The notes below the pieces were generated by a model. That model searched no databases. It was not told where the DNA came from and was given only the letters and a program-made list of their open reading frames with translations. A stretch of DNA of 64,000 nt, taken from assembly GCA_001179505.1 (NCBI GenBank), contig CDMY01000307.1:47188-111187 (forward strand). The letters are read 5' to 3'. This document shows, in pieces, positions 42,812-53,974 of this stretch (positions within the stretch are counted from its first letter, which is position 1; every line of letters starts with the position of its first letter). Origin of the DNA: Vitrella brassicaformis. Taxonomy: Eukaryota; Sar; Vitrellaceae. Both the position numbers and the translations under genes were made by a program.

Positions 42812-44283
42812 CTAATCTCTCAACTCTCGCGTGTACAGAGAGTCTGCCTGTCTGTGTGTCTGTCTGTCTGGCTGGCCACGGCAGCAGATGGGAGGCCGAC
42901 AGGCAGGCAGGCAGGCAGGTGTGTGTGTGTAGTCGAGAGACTGACTGACAGCTTTGTTCGTGGCGGGGTGGGGTGCATGGGACGGAGTGGACGGACTTTC
43001 TTAGCAACGGGATGCAATGGGGATCCTCACTGTCTCCCCCACAGACACATGGTCACCGACGCCCAACACACACACACACCAATCTCATCTCTGTTGACAT
43101 ATTGCCAGACGTCGAATTTATAGGCAGCGCCTCTTAAGTACACAAACATCGGTCTATCCATCTCACACACGTACACACATAAGTACCGACACGGCCAGGG
43201 CCAATGAATGCGACACAAGGGAACACACATCCATGACGCCCACAGCTGCACCCATGTGTGTGTGTGTGTGTCTGTTGTCCACAGCAGCCCTTGATGCCCC
43301 GCGACTCTGACAGACACACGCACAGACAGACAGACAGACAGACACACAGACATCCACAGATGCGTGCTCTTGTTGTGTAGACTGAAATTTCGTTTTACAG
43401 CAACACCGCTGCCTACATTTTATTATATCTTTCTTGTGGGGGGTGTGTTTGCATTGATGTGATGTTTGTGTCGCGGATGGACCTTATGCAGGTGTGGACG
43501 AGCCACGGCTTTCCCGTGCGTGTGATAGATTGAATCCATGTGCACACATTTCTTACGTCTCGCTGCGCTGACACAACATTCAGTCCGTAAGTCGCTTGCT
43601 CACCCACTCGCCCCCTCGCTCACAGTCTCTCTCGTTGAGTGTCTCTCCCCTCCCTCCCTCCCTCCCTCCCTCCCCCTCTCGAGGAAGAACCAGCATTCAT
43701 GCTCCCACGAGGAGCCCCACTCGCCACACCACACTAATCAGGCCATATGGCATTCAGCATCTCACACAATCAGAACAATCAGAATAGAATGGGCAGCTCA
43801 GTTGCCGCGACAGAGCTGCGACAGGTGTGTGTGTATGTATGTGTGTAGAGGAGAGGATAGAATGTCGGGAAAACTATGCGGAGGAGCGTGGCGTGACAGA
43901 GAGGATAGAGAGAGTGAAGAGTGAGAGCCGAGAACTTACAGACAGACAGACAGACAGACAGCACTAGAAGCAAAAGAGCACACTCAGATAATAACCAAAT
44001 TATGCCTACTACCCTAATGGGATTGCGATATTCATCAGCCGTGGACGGTAGGCGTCCCTCCCCGCGTGCCTCCTTTGCAGCACACGGACACGACACGCAA
44101 CCACCACACCGCATCGCATCCTCACCTATATCACAAAAGTACAGCAAAACCCCCTAGCTTGTGGATACGCGCACGCGCACGCACACGCACACGCACAGAT
44201 GTGAGTGTATGCACAGACAAATTCTAGAGCCACAAGGGGGTAGAAGATGCTCGTCTTGACTAACTTGAAGAAGACTTGGTCAA
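42812..44283. other. Intergenic, low complexity
   Basis: The first ~150 bp are family A 3' flank shared with 14606 onward. The rest holds (TG)n, (CAGA)n near 43323-43345, (CCCT)n near 43650-43670, (CAGA)n near 43938-43960 and (CACG)n near 44170-44195. Short open frames are repeat-driven and no gene is supported. Confidence 0.55.
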
Positions 44284-45236
44284 CTACTCAACTTGAATCC
44301 AACCACTGTCTGGCTCCACTGCAAGCCACAACAGACATACACACATGCACATGGCCTCCCCCTTCTAGATACCCCTCCCTCCCCCACTGTGTGGTTCCCA
44401 CTGCTTACCGAGGTTGCATCTGATCTCTCCTGGCATGTTCTCGAGGGTGTGAATGTTGACATATACCTGCTCGGCCGCGATTGCCGCAATCAAAGCCGAC
44501 AGCTCCTCTCCCTCGAGAGCATTGACGAGGTCATCGCCGTCGAATATTCCATCTGCCGGCAAAGCAAATGCACCCGTCCGTCCATCGCGCGCCCACACGC
44601 GCACACACGCTCACACGTACCTCTCACGACCACGCCATTCAGGATAACCGGCTCTCCGGGCTTCAGTGGCGCATTGCCCGAGTTGGGAACTCCGGTGAGG
44701 CCGACATCCGACAGGGCACCATCGAAGTTGCGGAAGTTCAGAGGCAGGATGAAGCCCACAACGTCGCCGGTGCACGGAGCACTGCTGTCATCGGCGCCGG
44801 CCGCTGTGGGTGTGCCGGTGAGTTCGCCCTCAGTGCAAAGGTGGAAGTGAACGCCAATCACATCCACGATGTCATTGAGAATCTGCAAGCAACACAAGGA
44901 GAGGCCGGTCAGGCGCGTCTCAGTGCATCGTCGGCACGTACGCACCAGGTCGAGTATAAGCTCCTTGCCCGTGAAGACGAAGCGGAAGAGGCCCGTGGCA
45001 TTGGTCTCGCTCGGGATGGGCTGCTCGAACTCCGGAAGGCATTCAAACTCGAAGGGAACATTGATCTTGCTTGGAGGGTCCTGCTCCTGGACGCCGGACT
45101 TCGCCGCCAGCTGATCCTTGACGTCTTTCTCCGGGGCCAGCCACTGGAGGGGGAAGGGCAGGTCTGGCTTCTCTCCTGCCGTCGCCACACATGCTGATGA
45201 GAGGGCGATGAGAACGGCGACGCACAGACGCTCCAT
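44284..45236 (-). CDS. Secreted CHRD-domain protein
   Basis: The start at 45236 gives MERLCVAVLIALSSACVATA, a signal peptide. The mature part has PFEFECLPEFEQPIPSETNA and GLFRFVFTGKELILDL, then a spliced exon with IVDVIGVHFHLCTEGELTGT (the CHRD-type histidine strand), GDVVGFILPLNFRNF and LKPGEPVILNGVVVR. The next exon has DGDDLVNALEGEELSALIAA and VYVNIHTLENMPGEIRCNL, the second CHRD histidine/G-E-I-R strand. A good donor (CTCG|gtaagc) joins to a last exon VEPDSGWIQVE, ending at 44284. CHRD domains occur in chordin and in many bacterial and algal surface proteins; here a cell-surface or vacuolar role is likely but unspecified. Confidence 0.78.
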
Positions 45237-45526
45237 GGGCCTCTCGTGTGCGGAAGGGAAAAGTACGAGAGAGAGAGAGAGATGTCGTTTTTTTGCTCCG
45301 AAGTTGTACAGTGTGTGGTAGATTCGCCGTCGGGGCCGCTGAAATGCTAGGATTACGATGGGCGCTAATCGCGTCTCATGCACCAGACGCGGCGCACACA
45401 GTCCTTTCCTCCCTCTTTGAGGCAACACATCAGCTTGTCTACAGCCCTCTCCCTCCGTCGCTTCATTCGCAGGCCACTCTCACAGACCGGTCAGCCACAT
45501 ATATTGCGCGCGTCTGTCGTCATTCA

Positions 45527-46708
45527 TCATCCTGCAATCGCGCTGATCTCATTGGGGTCCAGCCTGATGGCAGGGCCCATCGTGGTGCTCAAAGTGGCCT
45601 TCCTGAACAGCTTCCCTGCACACAACACAGCAAGTCAGGAACAGCCAGGTCGGTCGGTTGTGGTTGGTGTGATTGATTGCCCTCTCCCTTCCTTCTGTCT
45701 GCCCACCCACCCACCCACCTACCCCACCTGATGCGGAGGCAGGCCTGTTGTTCTTGACGGACACGAGGAGGGCAGCGAGGTTCTCCCTCAGCTCCTTGGC
45801 GCCGGACGTCACCTTCCCGATGCCCATGTGCAGCACGCCCGTCTTGTCGGCACGGTACTGATACGTCTCACGCCTGCCACCCACAGGAAGGACACGACAC
45901 ACACGGTGTGTGTGGCTGCCTGCCCCTCTCCCTCCCGTCCTCCCTCCCCCCGCCACACAGCACACCTGAATCGCTGGACGGCTTCGTCGAAGTCATCAGT
46001 GACGGTGCCCATCTTGGCGGTGGGCATGAGGCCCTTCGGCCCGAGGATCTTGCCGATCCGCCCCACCTTGGCCATCACGTCGGGCGAGCAGATGAGGATG
46101 TCGAAGTTGATCTGCCCCTCCTGGATGGAAGCGATCATTTCCTCACCGCCGACCTCGTCGGCGCCAGTGGCGGTGGCGAGCTCCTCCTTGCCAGGCGACG
46201 TGATGATGGCGATGCGACGCGTCTTGCCCAGGGAGTGCGGGAAGGTCACCTGAGCCCGGACGGTCTGGTCGGACCTGACACACACAACCACAGGCCATGT
46301 GATGCGTATCGTTGTGAGCCTCGCGAGCCTGTCTTCTCCTCACCGTTTGGGGTCGATGCCAAGGTTGAGGTGGATCTCCACTGTCTCGGTGAACTTGGCT
46401 TTGGCGAACTTCTTGGCGAGCTCAATCCCCTCCGCCACAGAATGCTCCTCCTCCTTGTCCGGCAGATCGTCGGACACGTCTCGCCACCTCTTGCTGAGCT
46501 TCTCATTCCCCCGCACCAGCACTGCAGGCCGTTCAGTGAGCGACGGGCGGGATGACGGGCGGGGCGGGGCAAGCGCAGAGGGAAGGGGGGCGAAAGCTGA
46601 CGAGTGGGAGTCAAGGCGGCGGCCGAGGGCGAGAGAAATGAGGGCCAGGAGAGGCAGGATGAAGTGAGGGAGGGGGAGGGTGCGTCGAAAGACGGAGATC
46701 TTGACCAT
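45527..46708 (-). CDS. Plastid ribosomal protein L1 (uL1)
   Basis: The start at 46708 (alternative in-frame ATG at 46750) gives MVKISVFRRTLPLPHFILPL with a hydrophobic core to LALG, a signal peptide, then SSAFAPLPSALAPPRPSS, a transit peptide led by the SAFAP motif of complex plastids. The mature sequence has EEHSVAEGIELAKKFAKAKF, ETVEIHLNLGIDPKRSDQ, RAQVTFPHSLGKTRRIAIIT, ADEVGGEEMIASIQEGQINF, ILGPKGLMPTAKMGTVTDD (the L1 signature) and YRADKTGVLHMGIGKV. The last exon, ATLSTTMGPAIRLDPNEISA, ends at 45527. Family length and order agree with bacterial and plastid L1. It binds 23S rRNA at the L1 stalk. Confidence 0.93.
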
Positions 46709-46788
46709 TCCTCTGCACAATGGTGCTGCACTGCAGGTATCCATCATCACTTCTGCGTTTCCTTGTTCCCAGAGTGATGGCTTCAGAA

Positions 46789-46813
46789 AGCTCGCTGCAA
46801 GCTGTAGCTCGCA
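46789..46813 (+). promoter_or_regulatory. Doublet AGCTCGCT / AGCTCGCA, 17 bp apart
   Basis: AGCTCGCT at 46789-46796 and AGCTCGCA at 46806-46813, 80-105 bp upstream of the L1 start and in the divergent space with the acetyltransferase gene. Role inferred. Confidence 0.5.
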
Positions 46814-47215
46814 ACAGAGCGAAAGCGAAGGGAGGGAGATTTGTCATGTGTGAGCAGATGTGGCCACTGTCTGTGCGTCAACCATCCTAATCTGGCCCCT
46901 TGGCGTCGCCGACGAATCTGTGTAGCTTCGCTAACGTGTGACCAGGTTGGGTGGGGACACAGCTGGCTCGCCAGATAGCTGGCAACATGACGGAGAGGCC
47001 GACCTGAGTGCTCTTTTGTCTTTGTGTCGTCATTGTCAGGCCTGCAAGCAGCGATATCTGTTGACGGAAACGCACGACGCCTTCTGCCGAGAGCGGAGGT
47101 GGGAGAGGCCGAAATTGCCCACGAGAAGGCCGCAGTGGGTGTGTCTGTGCTTCAGGTAGCCTTGTTGATTGGTGATCTGTCATTTTCGTCCCTTCCCCAG
47201 CCCCCACAGGATAGG

Positions 47216-47718
47216 ATGATGGCCGAGCAACTTGCGGCCGAACCCTACTCCCAGCCTCCAGTCGCCGCCCCCACCCACCCCACCGCGGCCAACGGCAGCG
47301 GCGCCGGACAGCAGCAAGAGCAGCAGCATGACGAGTCCATAGATCAGTTCAACGGCTTCACGGGCATCGGCCCGGTGCAGTCGGACATCGGCGGCAACGA
47401 GACTCCCCATCGGTCGGTGTCGCAGGTCGACGTCGTCCCCGGGGGGGAGCCAGAGCCAGAGGAGGGGCCGCAGCGTAAGTCGATAAGGAGAAGGGGGTGC
47501 GTACCAGTGAAAGGGAGGGAGGGCGTCTTATCCGTCCTGTTGTGTTGTGTGTGTGGGTGTATGTGTGTGTGTGGTGTAGTTGACATAGCGTTTACGACTA
47601 TCCAGAACGATGCCACGGATGAGAGCTACCGGAAACTGGTGGCCCTCAAGGTCAGACACTCTGCCTGCCTGCCGGCCAAGCAGCCAGCAGCTATGCCCCC
47701 AACGACACTGACCCACTG

Positions 47719-47754
<36 letters not shown>

Positions 47755-50700
47755 TGAGGATGGTGCAGACGCTGTATTGCTCTCGGATGCCGGAGCTTGA
47801 CGCGGCGTTTGTGTTCAAGATAATCATGGATCGGTCCTACAACTCCTTCTGTCTCATCAAGGGCGGACAGATCATGGGCGGCATCACATACAGGACGTTC
47901 CTCGAACGCGTAAACCACCCACGCCCCATCCCCCGACCCACCCACCCACCCACCCACACGCCCACACGGCAAAGGCAAACGAGATGTCGACGTGGCTTTG
48001 TGTGTGTCTGTGTGTGTGTATGGGCGCAGGGGTTTGTTGAGCTGGCACTGCTGGCCATCGGCCCTGAGGCGCAGGCGCAGTACCAGGACTGCGGGAGCGT
48101 GTTGCTGGCGCATCTCAAGGAGAACCTCAAGAGCCTCCAGATGGCCGATGACCAGCGGCTGGAGTGCCTCGTCACGTTCGCCGACAACGGCGCACTCTCC
48201 TTCTATGAGAGACAGGTCAGCCGACCTCACCTCACCCCACCTCACGCAGTGCAAGGGAGTGCGGACACTTTGTTTGTGTGTGTGTGGCTGTCAGGGTTTT
48301 TCTTCCCACCTGCGATGGCCGGTGGAGAACTACAGTGGGCTGATCACGCACTATGAAGGAGGTGGGGCGGTGACCATGGGATACACCACACCACATGATA
48401 CCATACCACACCACATGGGGGCGCTCACCTGCCTGATTGGTTTGGCTCTTTCTCCCCTGAGCAGCGACGTTGATGGACTGCCCCATCAGCCACGAGATCG
48501 ACTACATCGAGCAGCTTCTGCAGGCCGAGCAGGTAGCCAAACACACACACACACACACACATGAACGGGTGGAGTCACATGGCGCTTACACTCTGTGTGT
48601 GTGTTTGTGTGTGTCTGTCTCTTTGGTGCGTCTCGTCTGTGTCTGCAGCAAGAGGCCGATGACGGCATCCACGACCACAAGAGCACCAAGAAGATCAACA
48701 TCCCTCAGTTCAGGTGTGCAAGACACGAACGAACAAGCCGTCCGTTGCTGCATTTGTGTACCTGCCTGCCTGCCTCCCTGTGTGTGTGTGTGTGTGTGTG
48801 GTCTCTGCTGGTAGGCATGAGTTGCGTCAGAAGACTGCGGGCGATGCCGAGGTGGTCCTCGCAGATCTCGAGTTCGACGGTATAGCCACAACACAACACA
48901 GACACTTGACACGGATTTTCCCCTCTCTGGTGTGTGTCGCGGATGGCAGACAATGACATCCCTGAGGCGTGGGAACTCAAATACGGCATTATGGTGCGCA
49001 CACACGACCACACACACACACAGACACACACACCACATCAACCGTCAGCCTGCACGAGTCTCTCCTCGGTTCTTGTGTCTGGTGTTCAGAATGTCTACAA
49101 CCAGATCCTGCAGGAGCGCGTCCGCCTGCAGTCGCTGCCTGACCCAACGTAAAGACCCACCACCACCACCACACACAGACCCAAACACACGCCTCCCTCT
49201 GCTCTGTGTCGCTCCTACCTTGGTGCAGGGAACCGACTGACGATCCGTCCATCGCCCGAGCCAAGAAGATGCTGCACGCCCGCTGGGAGGACTACAGCCG
49301 CCGGTTCAAGGCCATGGTCCACTGGTCGGCCGTCAGGCGGGGCTTCATCACCGGGCACAGCGACGTCACCCGCCCCGTGGGCGTCGACACCCCCGGCGAG
49401 GGCCGGTGCAGCGTCTGCTTCGGGCCGGGCTACCAGTGGGACCGCACCAACCCCCTGCTCACCTGTTCGGCCTGCGGGGTTTCCGTGCACAAGCACTGCT
49501 ACGGCATCAGCGACCGGGAGTGCCTCAAGAGCCAGCAAGCGGGGGGCCAGTGGCTGTGCCAGCCCTGCCTGTGGAAGCAGAAGCAGAAGTCGCAGGGGCT
49601 GCCGGTGCCGGACGGGCCGCTGACGTGCCTGGCGTGTCGGCGGAAGGGCGGCGCGCTGCGCAAGGCGAGCAACCACGAGTGGGTGCACGTGACCTGTGCC
49701 CTCTGGCTGATGCCCGAGGCCGTCTGCCAGAACCTCGAAAAGATGGAGGGCTGGTCCTTCGAGCACCTGGCAGAATGGAGGCACAAAGAGGTCGGTTCGC
49801 AAACTAACACGACCAAGCCCAGCCCACAACGGCCCATCTCTCTCCTCTCCCCTTTCGTCAGATGTGCTCCCACTGCCGCAATCGCGGCGGGTTTGTGGTC
49901 AAGTGCGCCTATGTGGGCTGCCTGACGATGGTGCACCCTATGTGCGCATGGCGCGAGGGGCTGTTCGTGCGAGCGTTCGAGTCCAACCAGTACCTCTATT
50001 GGGAGGGCAAGGCCGACAAGTGCTTCCCGCAGCTCAAGATTGAGTACTTCTGCAACAGACACACTCCACAGCCAGCCGGGGGACCCCCGAGGTCAGTGGC
50101 CAGGGCGGCGGGGGAATGCGCGAACGACCCGTTGAGAGTGTCTCTGTGTGTGTGTGTGTGTGTTCTTCCCCTGGTTGGTTCAGGGACACCGAGCAGCAGC
50201 GTCAGTTCCGTGAGTCGCTCAACGAGGAGGAAAACGAGAACATGATTCAGGTGAGCCTTGACGCACTCTCACCACGCCCCCCCAACCCCCCCGCCCACAC
50301 CACACACACACACACACATCCATCCATCCATCCATATGTCATCCCCTCTGTGTGGTGGATTCCATGCACACACAGCGTTTCCATGCCCGCTTTATCTCTC
50401 AGGAGCGTCACGAGGCCGGCGCCCGCCGCGGCTCCCGCCCCCGCATTCGCACATCCAGCGACGACGAGGACTGGTCCGAGGCCATGCACCACGAGGCCCC
50501 CAAGAGACGGCGGCAGCGCAGCCGAGACGACCTGGGCAGCGACGAGGACGCGGAGCCACGGGCCCGCATTCTTGGTGCCCGCACCAAGAATGCGCGTGGC
50601 GGCAGGAAGGACCACCCCTGGGCACACTGCGACTCCTGCGGCAAGTGGCGGCGGCTGCCGGGCATCGAGTCCCGCGAGTTTGCGGACCTGCAGATGATGC

Positions 50701-52079
50701 ACCACTGGGAGTGCGCCATGAACAGGTGGGACCCCGAGAAGGCCAGCTGCGACGCGCCCGAGAGCGACCCCGGAGGAGGAGGAGGAGCGGGCAGCCGCAA
50801 GGGCGGCAGCCGGCGTGAGCGTGACGAGGGCGACGAAGACGCCTTCATGGACGAGGACGTCTTGATGCTCGAGGAGGCCAGGGAGAGAGAGCGGAAGCCG
50901 CCCAAGCACAAGAAGAAAAAGAAGCGCGCGGCGTCCGCCGAGGGCTACGACGGGCCGCCGATGGACATCAACACGGCGCAGCAGATGTACCCCGAGGCCT
51001 TCATCCCTCTCAGCAACCCCAAACTGCGGCAAAACCCAAACGCAATCAGACACCGCATCTGCACTGCCTGCGGGGTGAGCTGAGCCAGCGATGAGCGTAG
51101 CAAAGCATGGGTGGGACTCAGAATCGAACGAACGGGTGACTGACTACGTCTTGGTGTGCGTGTGCCGGTGTGTGGTGTGATTCATTCAGCAAACTGCCAG
51201 TGCTCAGTGGCGCTTCTGGGACAACTACCTCGTCTGCAACAAGTGCTGGATGCGCAAGCGAAGCGCCAGGAGGCGCGGACTGGTCAGTCAGTGACAACAC
51301 AAACAAGGTTTCATGCCCCCCGCTCCCTCCCTTATATGTGTGTGATGTGTGATGTGTGATGTGTGGTGGCGTCATGTGATGGATCCAGCCCGACGAGACG
51401 GTCAACGCGCAGATCGCCGCTGAGGCCATGAAGGCGGCTGCGACGTCGGGCAGCTCCAAGCGCAGCAAGTCCTCCAAGAAAAGGGATGAGGACGACGACC
51501 TCTACCACCCCAACGAGGACGCTGGCGCACCCCCGCCCCCACCATCATACCACCACTCACCACGCACCCCCGCTCCCCCACACCACCCCGACCACCACGA
51601 GTACCCCCAGCGGCAGCAGCAGCCATATGGATCAGCAGCAGCAGCGGACGTGCCCAACGGCACAGGCGACATGGGCCTCGGCATCTCCCAGCACCAGCAG
51701 GAGCATGAGGCGGCCATGGCCATGGTGGCTGCGGCTGCGGCTGCTGGGGGCGTCGGGGGCTATGCCGCTGTGGCTGGGTGGTCCCAGGAGGGTGTGGGTG
51801 CTCATGGGGAGGCCGAGGGCGGCGCAGAGGGGATGGGGATGGAGCCCAGCCAGGATAAGGTATCGTGACACACACACGGACAGACAGACAGACACACACA
51901 CACACACATGAGCACGCCTCGGTGTGGTTGTCTCGTGCGGTGTTCAGGGCTATTCGGTGGTCCCCGCCCCAGGCGTCATGGGGGGCGGCGGCATGGCGGC
52001 CGCGTCGCAGCCGGCATTCCAACACCCACACCCACTCCCACTCCCGCCTGCACACACACACCACGACGCCGTCATGTGA
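47216..52079 (+). CDS. GCN5-type histone acetyltransferase fused to PHD, extended PHD, CW and GATA-like zinc fingers
   Basis: About 16 exons. The N-terminal low-complexity part leads to FTTIQNDATDESYRKLVALK, TLYCSRMPELDAAFVFKIIM, CLIKGGQIMGGITYRTF, GFVELALLAIG (catalytic Glu), YQDCGSVLLAHLKENLKSLQ, LVTFADNGALSFYERQGFS, ENYSGLITHYEGG and ATLMDCPISHEIDY; this is the GCN5 catalytic order. The acetyl-CoA loop usually Q-x-x-G-x-G reads Q-Y-Q-D-C-G. Next is a PHD finger (CSVCFGPGYQ ... CSACGVSVHKHCYG ... WLCQPC), an extended PHD (LACRRKGGALRKAS ... WVHVTCALWL ... CSHCRNRGGFVVKCAYVGCL ... HPMCAWREGL), a CW domain (PWAHCDSCGKWRRLPG ... HHWECAMNRWDPEKASC), a Lys-rich stretch, a GATA-like finger (CTACG ... 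YLVCNKCWMRKRSARR) and a His/Pro/Ala-rich tail ending at 52079. A nuclear reader-writer of chromatin; the fusion is not one I know. Confidence 0.85.
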
Positions 52080-53974
52080 CGACGTGATTTGACTGTTGCC
52101 GATCGCACACACACACACACACACGCAGCGACCGACCAGCGGCTGTGCTGTGCCCCCGTCATCTTTTTCTTCTCTCCATCTTTCTCTAGTATGTCTGTGA
52201 ATTTGCCTGCGTCTGGTGGCGTGGCGTGCGGTGTCTTGACGTCTTGTTGCGACGGCGGGAGGGAGAGAGGGAGAGGGGGAGAGGGAGAGGGAGAGGGGGA
52301 GGGTGTGTGGCCTAGTGCGTAGAGAATGCCAAAAGTGCAGACAAAAGGCCGACTGCCTGCGCCCCTGTGCCCTTTTGACCTTGAGAAGTGTCATGGTGCA
52401 TCTTCCTCCCGACGCGACCGACGCATGGGGGAAGGTGCGCCGTGGCATGACCGAGGAGAAAAGGCCACAGGGCGCGGCGCAGACAGACAAGCGATGAGAG
52501 GAGCGACAGACATGGTGCGTAGTCTTAATACAGGGTGCCTGTACAGCGAAACAGCCAGACAGACAGACAGACAGACAAGGATGGATCCATGAGTGCTTTG
52601 AATGGCATGTGTGTGTTGACGGAGACAGGCAGGGAGGCAGGCAGGTCAGAGGCAAGTAGATAGACCTCCACCTGACCCTCTTTCTTGCGAGCTGATGGAT
52701 GCCGGTCCGTGCAGTTTCAATTTGAGTCACCGAGTGCCCGTCTCTCTCCCTCCCTCTCTCTCTTTATGAGTGTGGCTGAGCGATAGTGATCCTAGAGTGC
52801 GTTCGATGGCGCCAATTAGCAAGGGGAGGGCGTCACGATGGCACACACACACGCACACACGCACTGGTGGTCGATGGAGAGCAATTAATAAAGGGTGGGT
52901 GGGGTCACTGGCTAGTCGTTGCTTGCTTGTTCCTTGATGATGGTCTGCACCGCTTGTTGTGTGGTGCTGCGTCTCTCTTCTCTCTCTCCCTCTCTCTCTG
53001 TGTGTGTGTGTGTGTCTCTGTGGATTGTGCATTAGACAGCCGGCCTGCCTCTGCCCAGCTGCTGCTGCTGACGTGACTAAATGTTAATGTACCATTCCTT
53101 GAGTCATCGGACACCACGGCCACACACACACACACACACACACACAGACATGACACCTGTCTGTCTGAGCAGCGGAGCACACGACAGCAGCCAGGCCAAA
53201 CTTGGGGCGAACCATCTCAGCAGACACACACAGCAACAGCAGAGCGGATGAGAGAGTGGAAGGATGAACGCGACGCGGCAAAAACTAGAGAAGCAAGCCA
53301 CAGCGAATTCCTCTCTTTACCTACCGTACCTCACTCACTGACAGCTTTCTTTCTTCCTGGACGCAAATTGATCAGAGTATGCACAGCCACAAGCCCTCGA
53401 TCGAATCATCGACAGCATACCCAGCAGCAGACAGACCAGCAGATAGACGGAGAGAAGGAAGAAAGGTATTCACAGCCACCCATCCCCCCACCCCCACCCA
53501 CCTCACTCAGAGAGAGGGAGAGAGGGAGAGAAGAGAGCAACAGCTTGCTAGCGCAAAAAACTTCCACCGTCTGCACAGCCACCCNNNNNNNNNNNNNNNN
53601 NNNNNNNNNNNNNNNNNNNNNNNNNNNNNNNNNNNNNNNNNNNNNNNNNNNNNNNNNNNNNNNNNNNNNNNNNNNNNNNNNNNNNNNNNNNNNNNNNNNN
53701 NNNNNNNNNNNNNNNNNNNNNNNNNNNNNNNNNNNNNNNNNNNNNNNNNNNNNNNNNNNNNNNNNNNNNNNNNNNNNNNNNNNNNNNNNNNNNNNNNNNN
53801 NNNNNNNNNNNNNNNNNNNNNNNNNNNNNNNNNNNNNNNNNNNNNNNNNNNNNNNNNNNNNNNNNNNNNNNNNNNNNNNNNNNNCAAGTACACACACTGG
53901 ACATGATGGAAACAAGTTACACCCCGCCCCGCCCCGCCCCCCAGCACCCGCACCGGCACCGGCACTCCCCTCAG
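52080..53974. other. Intergenic with gap, low complexity
   Basis: Contains (GGGAGA)n near 52255-52310, (GACA)n near 52558-52577, (TG)n near 53002-53015 and (CA)n near 53123-53143, then the 300-N gap 53585-53884. No coding exon is supported. Confidence 0.5.
53585..53884. other. Assembly gap, 300 N
   Basis: Exactly 300 undetermined bases, close to the 3' end of the downstream SDR gene. Confidence 0.99.

Noticed and set aside
43027-43353. Minus-strand frame with MDRPMFVYLRGAAYKFDVWQ
   Set aside because: Only about 28 non-repetitive codons before a TG-repeat; no partner exons recognised.
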